From Firmicutes bacterium CAG:552 (lineage in GTDB: Bacteria > Bacillota > Clostridia > Christensenellales > Pumilibacteraceae), in assembly GCA_000435495.1 (NCBI GenBank), contig FR884042.1, forward strand, positions 10,951-24,812: a stretch of DNA of 13,862 nt, written 5' to 3'. Position numbers and translations under genes: made by a program. The number at the start of each line of letters is the position of its first letter. Position 1 is the first letter of the stretch. Of the stretch, positions 6,195-12,949 are shown one piece after another. Under the pieces are notes generated by a model that worked only from the letters and a program-made list of their open reading frames with translations, was not told the origin of the DNA and did no database searches.

Positions 6195-6437
6195 CGATTT
6201 TTGCCTTGTTTTATTGTTTTGCTATTTAAACCGTCTGCGGTTTTGCCTTTTAACGACGTATTATTTAAGTGGTTTAATTATATCAAAATTTAACCGAAAA
6301 CATTTTGCCGTTTGACGATATTTCAGGTATCGTCTTAAACCGCTAACTCAAAGCCTTTAAACGTAAAAACGCTTTCCCCTTTCTCGACGTTAGGTAAAAG
6401 CGTTTTGTACTCAACGAATCATCGGCTAAATCGAACT
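6195..6437. other. Structured intergenic region with repeated AAACCG-type motifs
   Basis: No gene seen. It holds a perfect stem AAACCG-TCTG-CGGTTT (6228-6243), a hairpin centred on GACGATA/TATCGTC (6307-6343), and a terminator-like repeat (6364-6406). AAACCG-like words occur about seven times in both orientations. Confidence 0.5.
6364..6406 (-). terminator. Probable terminator of the SipL-like gene
   Basis: On the minus strand AAAACGCTTT (6397-6406) pairs with AAAGCGTTTT (6366-6375), ten pairs, with a partly pairing 21-base interior containing ACC/GGGG. The right arm ends in TTTTT. The T run is mostly within the stem, so strength is uncertain. It lies about 30 bases after the stop codon. Confidence 0.5.
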
Positions 6438-7916
6438 TTAGCTGCGTTCGCTCTTTTCTCGGCGTCTATACGCAACTACTCTCTCCCCACCGACAAACGG
6501 TTGCTTAAGCTGAGGGTTTTGTTTTTCCACGTCTTCCGGTGACAATCCTATCGCTTTGGAAACGTCCCATATGGTTTCGTTTTTTCCAATAACATGCACC
6601 GAAAACGCACATGACGGACTTTGTATCGGGTCCCCCTCAGCAATAGAGGACAAGTATGTTGCGGAACATTTTTTGCTTACGAACACGTTTACGGATACGG
6701 TAGCTCTGGCGTCTATGTCGCTGCCTCTGCGAATTTTGCAAGATACGCTTTCCGCCTCGGCGGTGGCAGTCACTTCGTCACCTTCGGTTACGTCCGCACG
6801 TTTTGTGAGCGAAAAAGGAATTTCGATATTTACCGAACTTTCCGAAGAAGTTTCGTTGCTAAAATAAACGGCTGTAAGTCTTACCATTCCTTCTATTACC
6901 GCTTTGCCGTCAAGCGCATACCCGCCGGTAACGATTACTTCGAATCCGGGCGTGGAAATAATGTTGTCCGCAAGCGGCATTCCTGCGCTTAAAGAAACCG
7001 TTCCCTCCACTTCGTCGCTGAAAACAAAACAATTCTTAAGTACCGAATATTCGGTAGTTTCCTCTCCTTTAATCAATTCGTTACTAAGGGAAAAGGCGTC
7101 TACTACGGGCGAAAAACTGTTGGACTGCGAAACGAATCCGCAAATCGCCACGTCCACGTCATAGCCTTCCGCATCTGAGCTGACCTCCGTATTTTCCACA
7201 AAAACGTTGCAGCATGCCATAAAGTCCTCTTTACTGCCGTTAGCCTCGATTTCTACCGAAAAAGGAGTAACGACAGATAGTCTTTCGGCATCAGTCATAT
7301 AGTCCGTAATCACATCTCCGCTTACCGTAACCATGCCGTCGCCGGCAACGCAAGAGGAAATAACGGCACGATTTTCGGCGTACCTTACGTCCGGTGGCAT
7401 TTTTACGTTAACCTTAGCGCCTGCCGTAAAATGGCAAACGCAAGTAGTAAAATCGTAATCCTTTCGATGCGTATACAATCCGTCTCCGCCATACGAAAGA
7501 TATTTGATACGCTTCGCAGTAAAGGCAAGCAAAAATATTTCCACAACGGACGAAAGCTTCATTTCGGCTTCCGCTAAACTGGTAATATCGGTATCGATAA
7601 CCTTACTGAAAAGGCAAACGTTCCCGCCGCTTATTCCGTCATCGTTTATTTTGTCGGCAAAAGACGCCGTGTACTCGAGGTAACAAAGCGAATTATCTGC
7701 ACTAAGATAAGTAATGCGAAAATCGACCTTTCCTTTTATTCTCGCTTCACCCGAAAACACTTCGGTTGCGGATACTGTAGAAACTGCGGAAATACCGAGA
7801 ACCTTATTTATCTCTTCGCCATGCGGCGGTACTAACTTTGCCTCCACTACGAGCTGCGTAGAGCTCTTTTGTAATCCGTCAAGTGCGGCAACCTCATAAA
7901 CGGGTTCGAATGCCAT
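6438..7916 (-). CDS. SPOCS (DUF3794) and LysM protein, SipL-like spore morphogenesis factor
   Basis: A 492-residue protein. Three SPOCS/DUF3794-type beta-rich units can be seen: about 20-125 (EAKLVPPHGEEINKVLG, FRITYL), about 165-260 (VKMPPDVRYAENRAVISS) and about 290-410 (LKNCFVFSDEVEGTV, VRLTAVYF). A C-terminal LysM domain (about 440-485) reads HVIGKNETIWDVSKAIGLSPEDVEKQNPQL. There is no signal peptide. This is the architecture and length of SipL of Clostridioides difficile (about 513), which binds SpoIVA and anchors the coat to the forespore membrane in the mother cell. GGAGG is seven bases upstream of the start. A candidate sigma-E promoter precedes it. Other SPOCS-LysM paralogues exist in Clostridia, so orthology is likely but not certain. 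Confidence 0.85.
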   Translation of the reverse strand: MAFEPVYEVAALDGLQKSSTQLVVEAKLVPPHGEEINKVLGISAVSTVSATEVFSGEARIKGKVDFRITYLSADNSLCYLEYTASFADKINDDGISGGNVCLFSKVIDTDITSLAEAEMKLSSVVEIFLLAFTAKRIKYLSYGGDGLYTHRKDYDFTTCVCHFTAGAKVNVKMPPDVRYAENRAVISSCVAGDGMVTVSGDVITDYMTDAERLSVVTPFSVEIEANGSKEDFMACCNVFVENTEVSSDAEGYDVDVAICGFVSQSNSFSPVVDAFSLSNELIKGEETTEYSVLKNCFVFSDEVEGTVSLSAGMPLADNIISTPGFEVIVTGGYALDGKAVIEGMVRLTAVYFSNETSSESSVNIEIPFSLTKRADVTEGDEVTATAEAESVSCKIRRGSDIDARATVSVNVFVSKKCSATYLSSIAEGDPIQSPSCAFSVHVIGKNETIWDVSKAIGLSPEDVEKQNPQLKQPFVGGERVVAYRRREKSERS

Positions 7917-7951
7917 AGGTAATCCTCCAAATAAATAGTTTGTAACGCTAT

Positions 7952-7980
7952 ATTATATCGTGAGGCGTCGCATAATATGA
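7952..7980 (-). promoter_or_regulatory. Candidate sigma-E (mother-cell) promoter of the SipL-like gene
   Basis: Minus strand TCATATT (7974-7980), 14 bases, GATATAAT (7952-7959). This fits the Bacillus sigma-E pattern KMATAWW-N14-CATACAMT in the -35 box and spacing, with two differences in the -10 box. No good sigma-A -35 box lies 17 bases before TATAAT. Confidence 0.5.
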
Positions 7981-7985
7981 CACAA

Positions 7986-8225
7986 TTATTTTTTCTCTGA
8001 CAAAATCACGTTGCCGCATATAATATCGCTGTACGAACACGACAATCGAGTCACGTTTTTTTCGCCGCTTACCTTTAAAGTAAACAAAGACGGCAAAATA
8101 TCTTCTATTTCGCCGCAGTATTTTATAATCCTTTTTCTTCCCTTGTTTATTCGAATCAGCAACATTTTGCCTTTCAACGCAGATATCGAATCTTTTACTT
8201 CTACTATGCCAACGGGTTTCTTCAT
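7986..8225 (-). CDS. veg: Veg protein (DUF1021)
   Basis: A 79-residue small basic protein. It reads VKDSISALKGKMLLIRINKGRKRIIKYCGEIED, then IYPS-like LPSLFTLKV and ends VTRLSCSYSDIICGNVIL, the recognised Veg pattern. In Bacillus subtilis Veg is abundant, linked to biofilm control and spore outgrowth; the biochemical role is unclear. The start at 8225 follows GGAGG by six bases; an in-frame Met at 8240 lies before that site and is rejected. It sits between the transglycosylase and the SipL-like gene. Confidence 0.9.
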   Translation of the reverse strand: MKKPVGIVEVKDSISALKGKMLLIRINKGRKRIIKYCGEIEDILPSLFTLKVSGEKNVTRLSCSYSDIICGNVILSEKK

Positions 8226-8265
8226 AAAAATCCTCCGCATAGATTATTTCCGTTAAATAAATATT

Positions 8266-8727
8266 TTAACCTATCCGCATTGCGTATATCGCCCTTGCCA
8301 TCTTTATTCTTTTTATATAATCTCTCGTCTCCTTATACGCTATGCGATTTCCCCATTCTCTGATTTTACCTTCACCCGCATTATAAGCTGCAAACACTTT
8401 ATCGCCCTCAAAAGACTTACTTAGATAAGAAATATAGTAAACGCCTAACATAATATTATAGTCGGGAGAAACAAGCATACTTTCGTTATATTCGACGTTA
8501 AGCTCCTGCGCAAGCCAAGCCGCCGTAGCCGGCATTATCTGCATAAGCCCCAGCGCCCCGGCGCTGCTTTTCGCATCTGCGTCAAACTTGCTTTCGGTAT
8601 GAATGACAGCAAATATGACCGAACGCTCCACGTCGAACATTTTGCCGTATTTTGTCACAGAATCGCTATATCGTATCGGAAAAACCATTACTATCAGCGA
8701 AATTGAGGCTATCAAAAAGCAACACAA
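8266..8727 (-). CDS. Membrane-anchored lytic transglycosylase, SLT family
   Basis: A 153-residue enzyme (from the TTG at 8727) that cleaves peptidoglycan glycan strands outside the membrane. One N-terminal membrane segment (about 3-17) is followed by the SLT domain: catalytic Glu45 in HTESKFD, GALGLMQIMPATA (57-69), AAYNAGEGKIREWG (about 113-126) and the ETRDYIKRI end. The TTG start has no ribosome binding site. An in-frame AUA at 8757, seven bases after AGGAG, would add a lysine-bearing N-terminus and a full signal anchor. Third gene after polA and coaE; this gene order is familiar in Clostridia. Confidence 0.9.
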   Translation of the reverse strand: MCCFLIASISLIVMVFPIRYSDSVTKYGKMFDVERSVIFAVIHTESKFDADAKSSAGALGLMQIMPATAAWLAQELNVEYNESMLVSPDYNIMLGVYYISYLSKSFEGDKVFAAYNAGEGKIREWGNRIAYKETRDYIKRIKMARAIYAMRIG

Positions 8728-8743
8728 GACGATTAAATTGTTT

Positions 8744-9322
8744 TTAAACGTAGCTATGCCACCACTCCTCTACCGCCGCTCTGATTTTTGTCAAGTCTCC
8801 GTCGTTTACAAAAACAAAATCGGACGAAGTCAACATCTTTTGATCCGACCATTGCGCCGAAATCATACTCTGAGCCGTTTGCATAGAAATATTATCCCGT
8901 AAAACAAGTCTGTTTATACGCTTTAACGGCAGAGCATAAACGGAAACCACCACATCGTAATTCTTTAAGTCGAACGGTAACGGCATAACGGTAACGCTTA
9001 CACCGTCGCTTTCGGCTACCAAAGCGGCAATGCGCTTTTTTATAAGCGGATGAGTAATTCCGTTAAGTTTTTCGAGCATGGTTTTGTCTGAAAAAACAAG
9101 TTCTCTCAGTTTTCGTCTGTCCACGGCTCCGTCAACGACGCATGTCGGGAATGCCTTAATCAGCTTTTTTTCCCCGGCGGTGCCGTGCGCAACCACCTCT
9201 CTCGCCACTACGTCCGCATCGATTATGTATGCGCCGAGTTCGCTCATTATGCCGCTTACGACACTTTTACCGCTTGCAATGCCGCCTATCAGCGCTATTT
9301 TTTTGTAACTATTTGCAGTCAT
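8744..9322 (-). CDS. coaE: Dephospho-CoA kinase
   Basis: A 192-residue P-loop kinase for the last step of CoA synthesis, ATP-dependent 3'-phosphorylation of dephospho-CoA. Seen: P-loop GGIASGKS (13-20), IIDADVVAREVV (33-44) that binds substrate, and GITHPLIKKRI (about 88-98). The middle PLPFDL (114-119) stands where most CoaE have PLLFE. Length is near the usual 195-205. The start overlaps the polA stop by 14 bases, so translation is coupled; the ribosome binding site is weak. Confidence 0.95.
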   Translation of the reverse strand: MTANSYKKIALIGGIASGKSVVSGIMSELGAYIIDADVVAREVVAHGTAGEKKLIKAFPTCVVDGAVDRRKLRELVFSDKTMLEKLNGITHPLIKKRIAALVAESDGVSVTVMPLPFDLKNYDVVVSVYALPLKRINRLVLRDNISMQTAQSMISAQWSDQKMLTSSDFVFVNDGDLTKIRAAVEEWWHSYV

Positions 9323-11798
9323 ACCAGGTTTTTCCGTATCCTATCGAAGCCGTAAGCGGAACTTTTAATTTCGCTGCGCCTTCCATTTCTTCTTTTAAAA
9401 TTTTAATAACTTCGTCAGTTTCTTTTTCGTCCGCTTCCACAATGAGTTCGTCATGTATTTGAAGTATAAGTTTAGAATTAGTCTTTTCCAATCTTTTGGC
9501 AACGTTTATCATCGCTATTTTTATAATGTCGGCGGCAGTTCCCTGTAACGGCATATTCATAGCGACTCTTTCGCCGAACTGCCTTTGCATGTATATTGAC
9601 GAATTTAGTTGCGGAATATATCTTCTTCGTCCGAAAATTGTGCATGCGTATCCGCTTTCTTTTGCAAAAGCTATCGATTTCTCGAGGTATTCCTTTACAG
9701 CCGGGAACGTCTCAAAGTATTTTGTTATAAACTCTCTTGCCTGTGACGGTTTGATGCCTAAATCTTTTGCCAATCCGTAATCGCTTATACCGTATATTAT
9801 TCCGAAGTTTACTATCTTCGCCGTTCTTCGCATAGCCGGAGTAACGTCCTCTATGTTTACTCCAAACACTTGCGCCGCAGTTGCCGAATGAATATCGTAA
9901 CCGTTGATATAAGCGTCAACCATGTTTTTGTCTTCGGACAAATGCGCCATAACCCTAAGCTCTATTTGCGAATAATCGGCGCTTACAAAGGTTTTCCTCT
10001 CTCTTGCTACGAAAATTTTTCGCAACTTTCTCCCCTCGTCGTCCCTAACCGGTATATTTTGAAGGTTCGGTTCTACGCTGGATAACCTTCCCGTCGTGGT
10101 AAGCATTTGCTTAAATTCGGTATGAACAACTCCGTCTTTGCTCAAAAGCGGCTTCATTCCGTCGAGATAAACGCTTTTTAACTTGGAAATTGCTCTATAC
10201 TTAAGCACAAGAGCTACTATTTCGTATTCATTCCGCAACGGCTCCAAAATTTCCGCTCCCGTAGAACGACTTTTTGACTTTTGCGGATAGGGCACGCCTA
10301 AATCCGTAAATAATACTTCGGCAAGCTGCTTAGGCGAATTAATATTAAAAGTCTTACCTGCTATGGCGTAAATCCGTTCGGTAAGTTCCGCAGTTTCTAC
10401 ACCGTATCCTGCCGATAACTCGTCAAGCTTCTTTATGTCAACCTTTACACCCTCTCGTTCCATGTCCGAAAGAACGGCAACTAAAGGAAGTTCGACGTCG
10501 TAATATAACTTTTCCATACCAAGACTTTTGAGTTTTTCGCTTTGTATATTGTATATTCGTTTCAAGCAAGCAGCCGTATTGCCGCTTAAATCGTAATCTT
10601 TAATAAGAGCCTTGGTCGATGAGTAGTCCATGCTCATATCTATAAGATATTGCGCTAACGCAACGTCGAAAAAATGACGTAACGTTACGTTGTATTTGCG
10701 TAATCTATACATTAGCGACTTTCCGTCGGCAACAATTTTTAACGTGTTTTCGTCTTCGCACAGCTCTTTTATTCGCTCTATTACAACAGCTTCCGCTTCG
10801 CCGTCGCTCAGTAAATCCCGTCTTATTTTATATATTTTACTCCCTGCGCAAACCTCGTCATCGCTCCAGTCAAATCCAATCACATCCGTTTCGTCATCGT
10901 TTTCGACAACCTCTTTTCCTAAGTCTTCAAGCTCTGCAGTACCGTTAGACCTGAATAAATCTGCTTTAGCCGAAAGCGTCTTAAAATCCAGCAAAACGAA
11001 CATATCTTTGACGTTTTGAGCGAACGGGAAAATAAACGGGCAATCCTTTACTTGCGGCAGATCAGGCACGTGCGTACATATCGTAGCTAAGCGGCGAGAG
11101 TCGTAACAACTTTGTTTCCCGTCAATAAGTTTTCTTTTCAGGCTGCCGGATATTTCGTCTATATGTGCATAAATCTCGTCTACGTTACCGTATTTTTCGA
11201 TAAGCATCACAGCGCTTTTATCGCCTACGCCGGGCACTCCTCGTATGTTATCCGAGGTGTCTCCGGCGAGAGCTTTATATTCTATAACGCCGGACGGCGT
11301 AAGTCCCATAGCCGACTTGAGCGTTTCTTCTGTCATCTCGTCAAGTTCGGAAATCCCCTTTTTTGTAAACAAAACCGTGGTGTCGTCATCTATCAGCTGA
11401 AAACTGTCTCTATCTCCCGTAACGACGTAAGTAGGCATTTCCGCCGCTTTCGCCATTGTGCCGATAATATCGTCGGCTTCGTAACCTTCCTTTTCTATAA
11501 CCGCAATTTTCATTGCACGAAGTAAATCTTTCAACACGGGAACTTGCACCGCAAGATCCTCGGGCATAGGTTTTCTCGTGGCTTTATAATAATCGAATTC
11601 CTTATGTCTGAACGTAGGCGCTCGCAAATCAAAAGCAACAGCCATATGCGTAGGGTTGTATTCTCTTAGCTTTAACAACATCTTTACAAAACCGTAAATA
11701 GCCTGAGTAGGCTTGCCGTTTTTGCCGGTAAGCGGCGGTAAAGCGTAAAATGCCCTATTTATAAGGCTGTTACCGTCAATTATAATAAAATTTCCCAT
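9309..11798 (-). CDS. polA: DNA polymerase I, without proofreading residues
   Basis: An 829-residue PolA that removes RNA primers and fills gaps. The 5'-3' nuclease (about 1-270) shows IIDGNSLINRAF, EGYEADDIIG, TGDRDSFQL and GDTSDNIRGVPGVG. The 3'-5' exonuclease-like domain (about 300-450) lacks the DxE and other metal ligands (IGFDWSDDE, KIVADGKSL), as in other Firmicutes. The polymerase has motif A SADYSQIELRVMAH (Asp608), motif B RRTAKIVNFGIIYG (about 657-670) and motif C QIHDE (His782-Asp783). The start at 11798 follows AAAGGAG by five bases; an upstream Met at 11849 overlaps the promoter. First gene of polA-coaE-transglycosylase. Confidence 0.97.
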   Translation of the reverse strand: MGNFIIIDGNSLINRAFYALPPLTGKNGKPTQAIYGFVKMLLKLREYNPTHMAVAFDLRAPTFRHKEFDYYKATRKPMPEDLAVQVPVLKDLLRAMKIAVIEKEGYEADDIIGTMAKAAEMPTYVVTGDRDSFQLIDDDTTVLFTKKGISELDEMTEETLKSAMGLTPSGVIEYKALAGDTSDNIRGVPGVGDKSAVMLIEKYGNVDEIYAHIDEISGSLKRKLIDGKQSCYDSRRLATICTHVPDLPQVKDCPFIFPFAQNVKDMFVLLDFKTLSAKADLFRSNGTAELEDLGKEVVENDDETDVIGFDWSDDEVCAGSKIYKIRRDLLSDGEAEAVVIERIKELCEDENTLKIVADGKSLMYRLRKYNVTLRHFFDVALAQYLIDMSMDYSSTKALIKDYDLSGNTAACLKRIYNIQSEKLKSLGMEKLYYDVELPLVAVLSDMEREGVKVDIKKLDELSAGYGVETAELTERIYAIAGKTFNINSPKQLAEVLFTDLGVPYPQKSKSRSTGAEILEPLRNEYEIVALVLKYRAISKLKSVYLDGMKPLLSKDGVVHTEFKQMLTTTGRLSSVEPNLQNIPVRDDEGRKLRKIFVARERKTFVSADYSQIELRVMAHLSEDKNMVDAYINGYDIHSATAAQVFGVNIEDVTPAMRRTAKIVNFGIIYGISDYGLAKDLGIKPSQAREFITKYFETFPAVKEYLEKSIAFAKESGYACTIFGRRRYIPQLNSSIYMQRQFGERVAMNMPLQGTAADIIKIAMINVAKRLEKTNSKLILQIHDELIVEADEKETDEVIKILKEEMEGAAKLKVPLTASIGYGKTWYDCK

Positions 11799-11839
11799 AC
11801 TCGCTCCTTTTTCGGCGGTTTCGCCGTGCCAACGCATAT

Positions 11840-11868
11840 AGTGTAGCATATTTGCAAAATTTTATCAA
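11840..11868 (-). promoter_or_regulatory. Sigma-A promoter of polA-coaE-transglycosylase
   Basis: Minus strand TTGATA (11863-11868), 17-base spacer, extended -10 TGC-TACACT (11840-11845). Start expected near 11833. It is back to back with the tRNA-Leu promoter, 28 bases away. Confidence 0.75.
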
Positions 11869-11896
11869 TTACTTTATTCATAGCCGTGCAAAATAC

Positions 11897-11925
11897 TTGT
11901 CAAAATGCAAAATTTATGTTATATT
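11897..11925 (+). promoter_or_regulatory. Sigma-A promoter of the tRNA-Leu locus
   Basis: TTGTCA (11897-11902), 17-base spacer, TATATT (11920-11925). Start expected near 11932, five bases before the mature tRNA 5' end. The promoter of the broken tRNA gene is therefore intact. Confidence 0.75.
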
Positions 11926-11964
11926 ATTACCGCTATGCCGCCGTGGTGGAATTGGCAGACGCGC

Positions 11965-11992
11965 CGGACTCAAAATCCGGTGGTAGTGATAC
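11965..11992 (+). repeat. Direct repeat copy 1, anticodon and variable arm of tRNA-Leu
   Basis: 28 bases identical to 12131-12158. The next bases still resemble each other (TGCG here, CGTG there), so similarity fades rather than stopping sharply. Confidence 0.9.
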
Positions 11993-12130
11993 TGCGTTCT
12001 TTTTCTTTTGTCCGTTTTCCGCAAATTCTTTTTGATTTTATCTGCCTCTTCCACCACCCTCGTGGCGGAATACTCGCTTTCGCTCGTGGCGTTCGCTCTC
12101 TTCGTTCGCTCGGCTAAGTGGCTACGCACT
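11993..12130 (+). other. Insert within tRNA-Leu, with a second tRNA-Leu-like 5' remnant
   Basis: The first half is T-rich and unrelated to tRNA. From about 12060 it reads CGTGGCGGAAT, like positions 7-17 of a tRNA-Leu, then about 50 bases with TTCGCTC three times (12079, 12092, 12104) and CTCGTGGCG twice, then GGCTACGCACT, like the end of a D arm. This suggests the remnant of a second tRNA-Leu copy with an expanded D loop. No coding potential is credible. Confidence 0.55.
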
Positions 12131-12158
12131 CGGACTCAAAATCCGGTGGTAGTGATAC
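12131..12158 (+). repeat. Direct repeat copy 2, anticodon and variable arm of tRNA-Leu
   Basis: 28 bases identical to 11965-11992 and continuous with the intact T arm and acceptor 3' strand. The base before the repeat is T here and C in copy 1, which turns the first anticodon pair into a T-G wobble. Confidence 0.9.
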
Positions 12159-12189
12159 CGTGTCGGTTCGACTCCGACCGGCGGCACCA

Positions 12190-12216
12190 AAAAAACTTAA
12201 TCGTTTTCGATTTAGC
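12190..12216. terminator. Weak bidirectional terminator between tRNA-Leu and the next gene
   Basis: AATCG-TTTT-CGATT (12199-12212), five pairs. On the minus strand it is followed by a run of seven T (12189-12195); on the plus strand by TAGCTTTTG. The stem is short and AT-rich. Confidence 0.35.
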
Positions 12217-12222
12217 TTTTGT

Positions 12223-12885
12223 TTAATAGTCTTCTCCCCACGCATCAAGCCATTTAGTATAAACTTCTCTATAATCAATTTTTTCTCTTGTGAATTTAAT
12301 ATCAATACATCTTGTATCTTGGCATTTTTCCAATAACAAGAGAGCTTCCCGAGAGATTTCAACTCCTCGTGCATTTGTGTTTACTTTTGGCAATTTAATG
12401 TATCTATCTCTGCCAATTTGATTTAGAACCCCAATTTGTGATTCTTTTGAAAAAAGTAAGAGTTTGCCATTATCATTCCAATGGATTTTAGCCATTAACA
12501 TATCGCAATACGGAATATAAGTATTTTTAAATTGCAAAGCTTTTTGTGCATCAACAGTCCAAATCAACTTTGCGGAAGACCATCTATCACTGCTTGTTGT
12601 CATCGTTTTTATGGATAATGGTGTATTTTTAACTATAACATCTACTTCTGGAGCCGTTATTGGAATATCTGGGTCAACTATATCAATTCCAAATTTATAT
12701 ACATTATATACAGATTTATTATAACATAAAAAACAATATTTTGTATCGATTTTTAGAATCGTTTTATAATTTAATTTATATTTTGGAATCGTTGCGTGTT
12801 CTTGGTATCGATTATATGCTATTTTTTGTTCCTTACATAAAAATAAGTAAATAAAAAGTTCGCTTAGACAAATCTCCGCTTTAGC
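12223..12885 (-). CDS. Start-less reading frame, restriction-endonuclease-like, probable fragment
   Basis: The first ATG (12603) gives 126 residues, but the frame stays open for 94 more codons to a TAG at 12886-12888, with no ATG, GTG or TTG. The upstream part looks like protein: a Cys pair in KYCFLCYNKSVYNVYKFGIDIVDP, then PEVDVIVKNTPLSIKT (12604-12651), which fits a PD-(D/E)xK nuclease core with Ser in place of Glu. After it come SSDRWSSAKLIW, IGRDRYIKLPKVNTNARGVEIS and a C-terminal WLDAWGEDY. No exact family is recognised. Either the 5' end was lost or a rare start is used; AUA at 12822 follows AAGGA by seven bases. The DNA is much richer in AT than its neighbours (14 G/C in the 60 bases from 12661), which suggests transfer. 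It lies just 3' of tRNA-Leu and no methylase is next to it. Confidence 0.5.
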   Translation of the reverse strand, partial: AKAEICLSELFIYLFLCKEQKIAYNRYQEHATIPKYKLNYKTILKIDTKYCFLCYNKSVYNVYKFGIDIVDPDIPITAPEVDVIVKNTPLSIKTMTTSSDRWSSAKLIWTVDAQKALQFKNTYIPYCDMLMAKIHWNDNGKLLLFSKESQIGVLNQIGRDRYIKLPKVNTNARGVEISREALLLLEKCQDTRCIDIKFTREKIDYREVYTKWLDAWGEDY

Positions 12886-12949
12886 CTAAACACATAAAAT
12901 TGCGCAGAAATCGTCGCAAAATACGTCAATGCGTTTTATCCCAAAAATA

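Larger units (their letters stand above)
11937..12189 (+). tRNA. tRNA-Leu(CAA), interrupted by a 166-bp repeat-bounded insertion
   Basis: The 5' part 11937-11992 has acceptor strand GCCGCCG, a leucine-type D arm, an anticodon stem CCGGA/TCCGG with loop CTCAAAA (anticodon CAA) and the variable arm. Instead of the T arm, T-rich unrelated sequence follows. The 3' part 12131-12189 repeats the anticodon and variable arms, then has variable arm GGTA/TACC, T arm GTCGG-TTCGACT-CCGAC, acceptor strand CGGCGGC, A and encoded CCA. Joining 11937-11992 to 12159-12189 gives an 87-base tRNA with a fully paired seven-base acceptor stem. As it stands the gene cannot yield a normal tRNA unless the insert is removed. 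UUG can be read by tRNA-Leu(UAA), so loss may be tolerated. Confidence 0.75.

Noticed and set aside
11799..11849. PolA N-terminal extension to Met at 11849
   Set aside because: It overlaps the promoter region and lacks a binding site; family proteins start at the MGNFIIIDGNS position.
11914..12129. Minus-strand 71-codon frame through the tRNA insert
   Set aside because: Antisense of tRNA-Leu pieces and the TTCGCTC repeats; no ribosome binding site.
11993..12130. Group I intron in the tRNA-Leu gene
   Set aside because: The insert is far too short, has no recognisable catalytic core, lies after the variable arm rather than in the anticodon loop, and leaves a 28-bp repeat, which splicing would not explain.
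12114..12374. Minus-strand 86-codon frame containing GRSRTDTVSLPPDFES
   Set aside because: That phrase is the familiar antisense translation of a tRNA-Leu gene, a common spurious annotation; the rest is antisense of the insert and out of frame with the nuclease-like gene.
12660..12854. Plus-strand 64-codon frame in the AT-rich region
   Set aside because: Antisense to the nuclease-like frame; Tyr/Ile-rich because of base composition.
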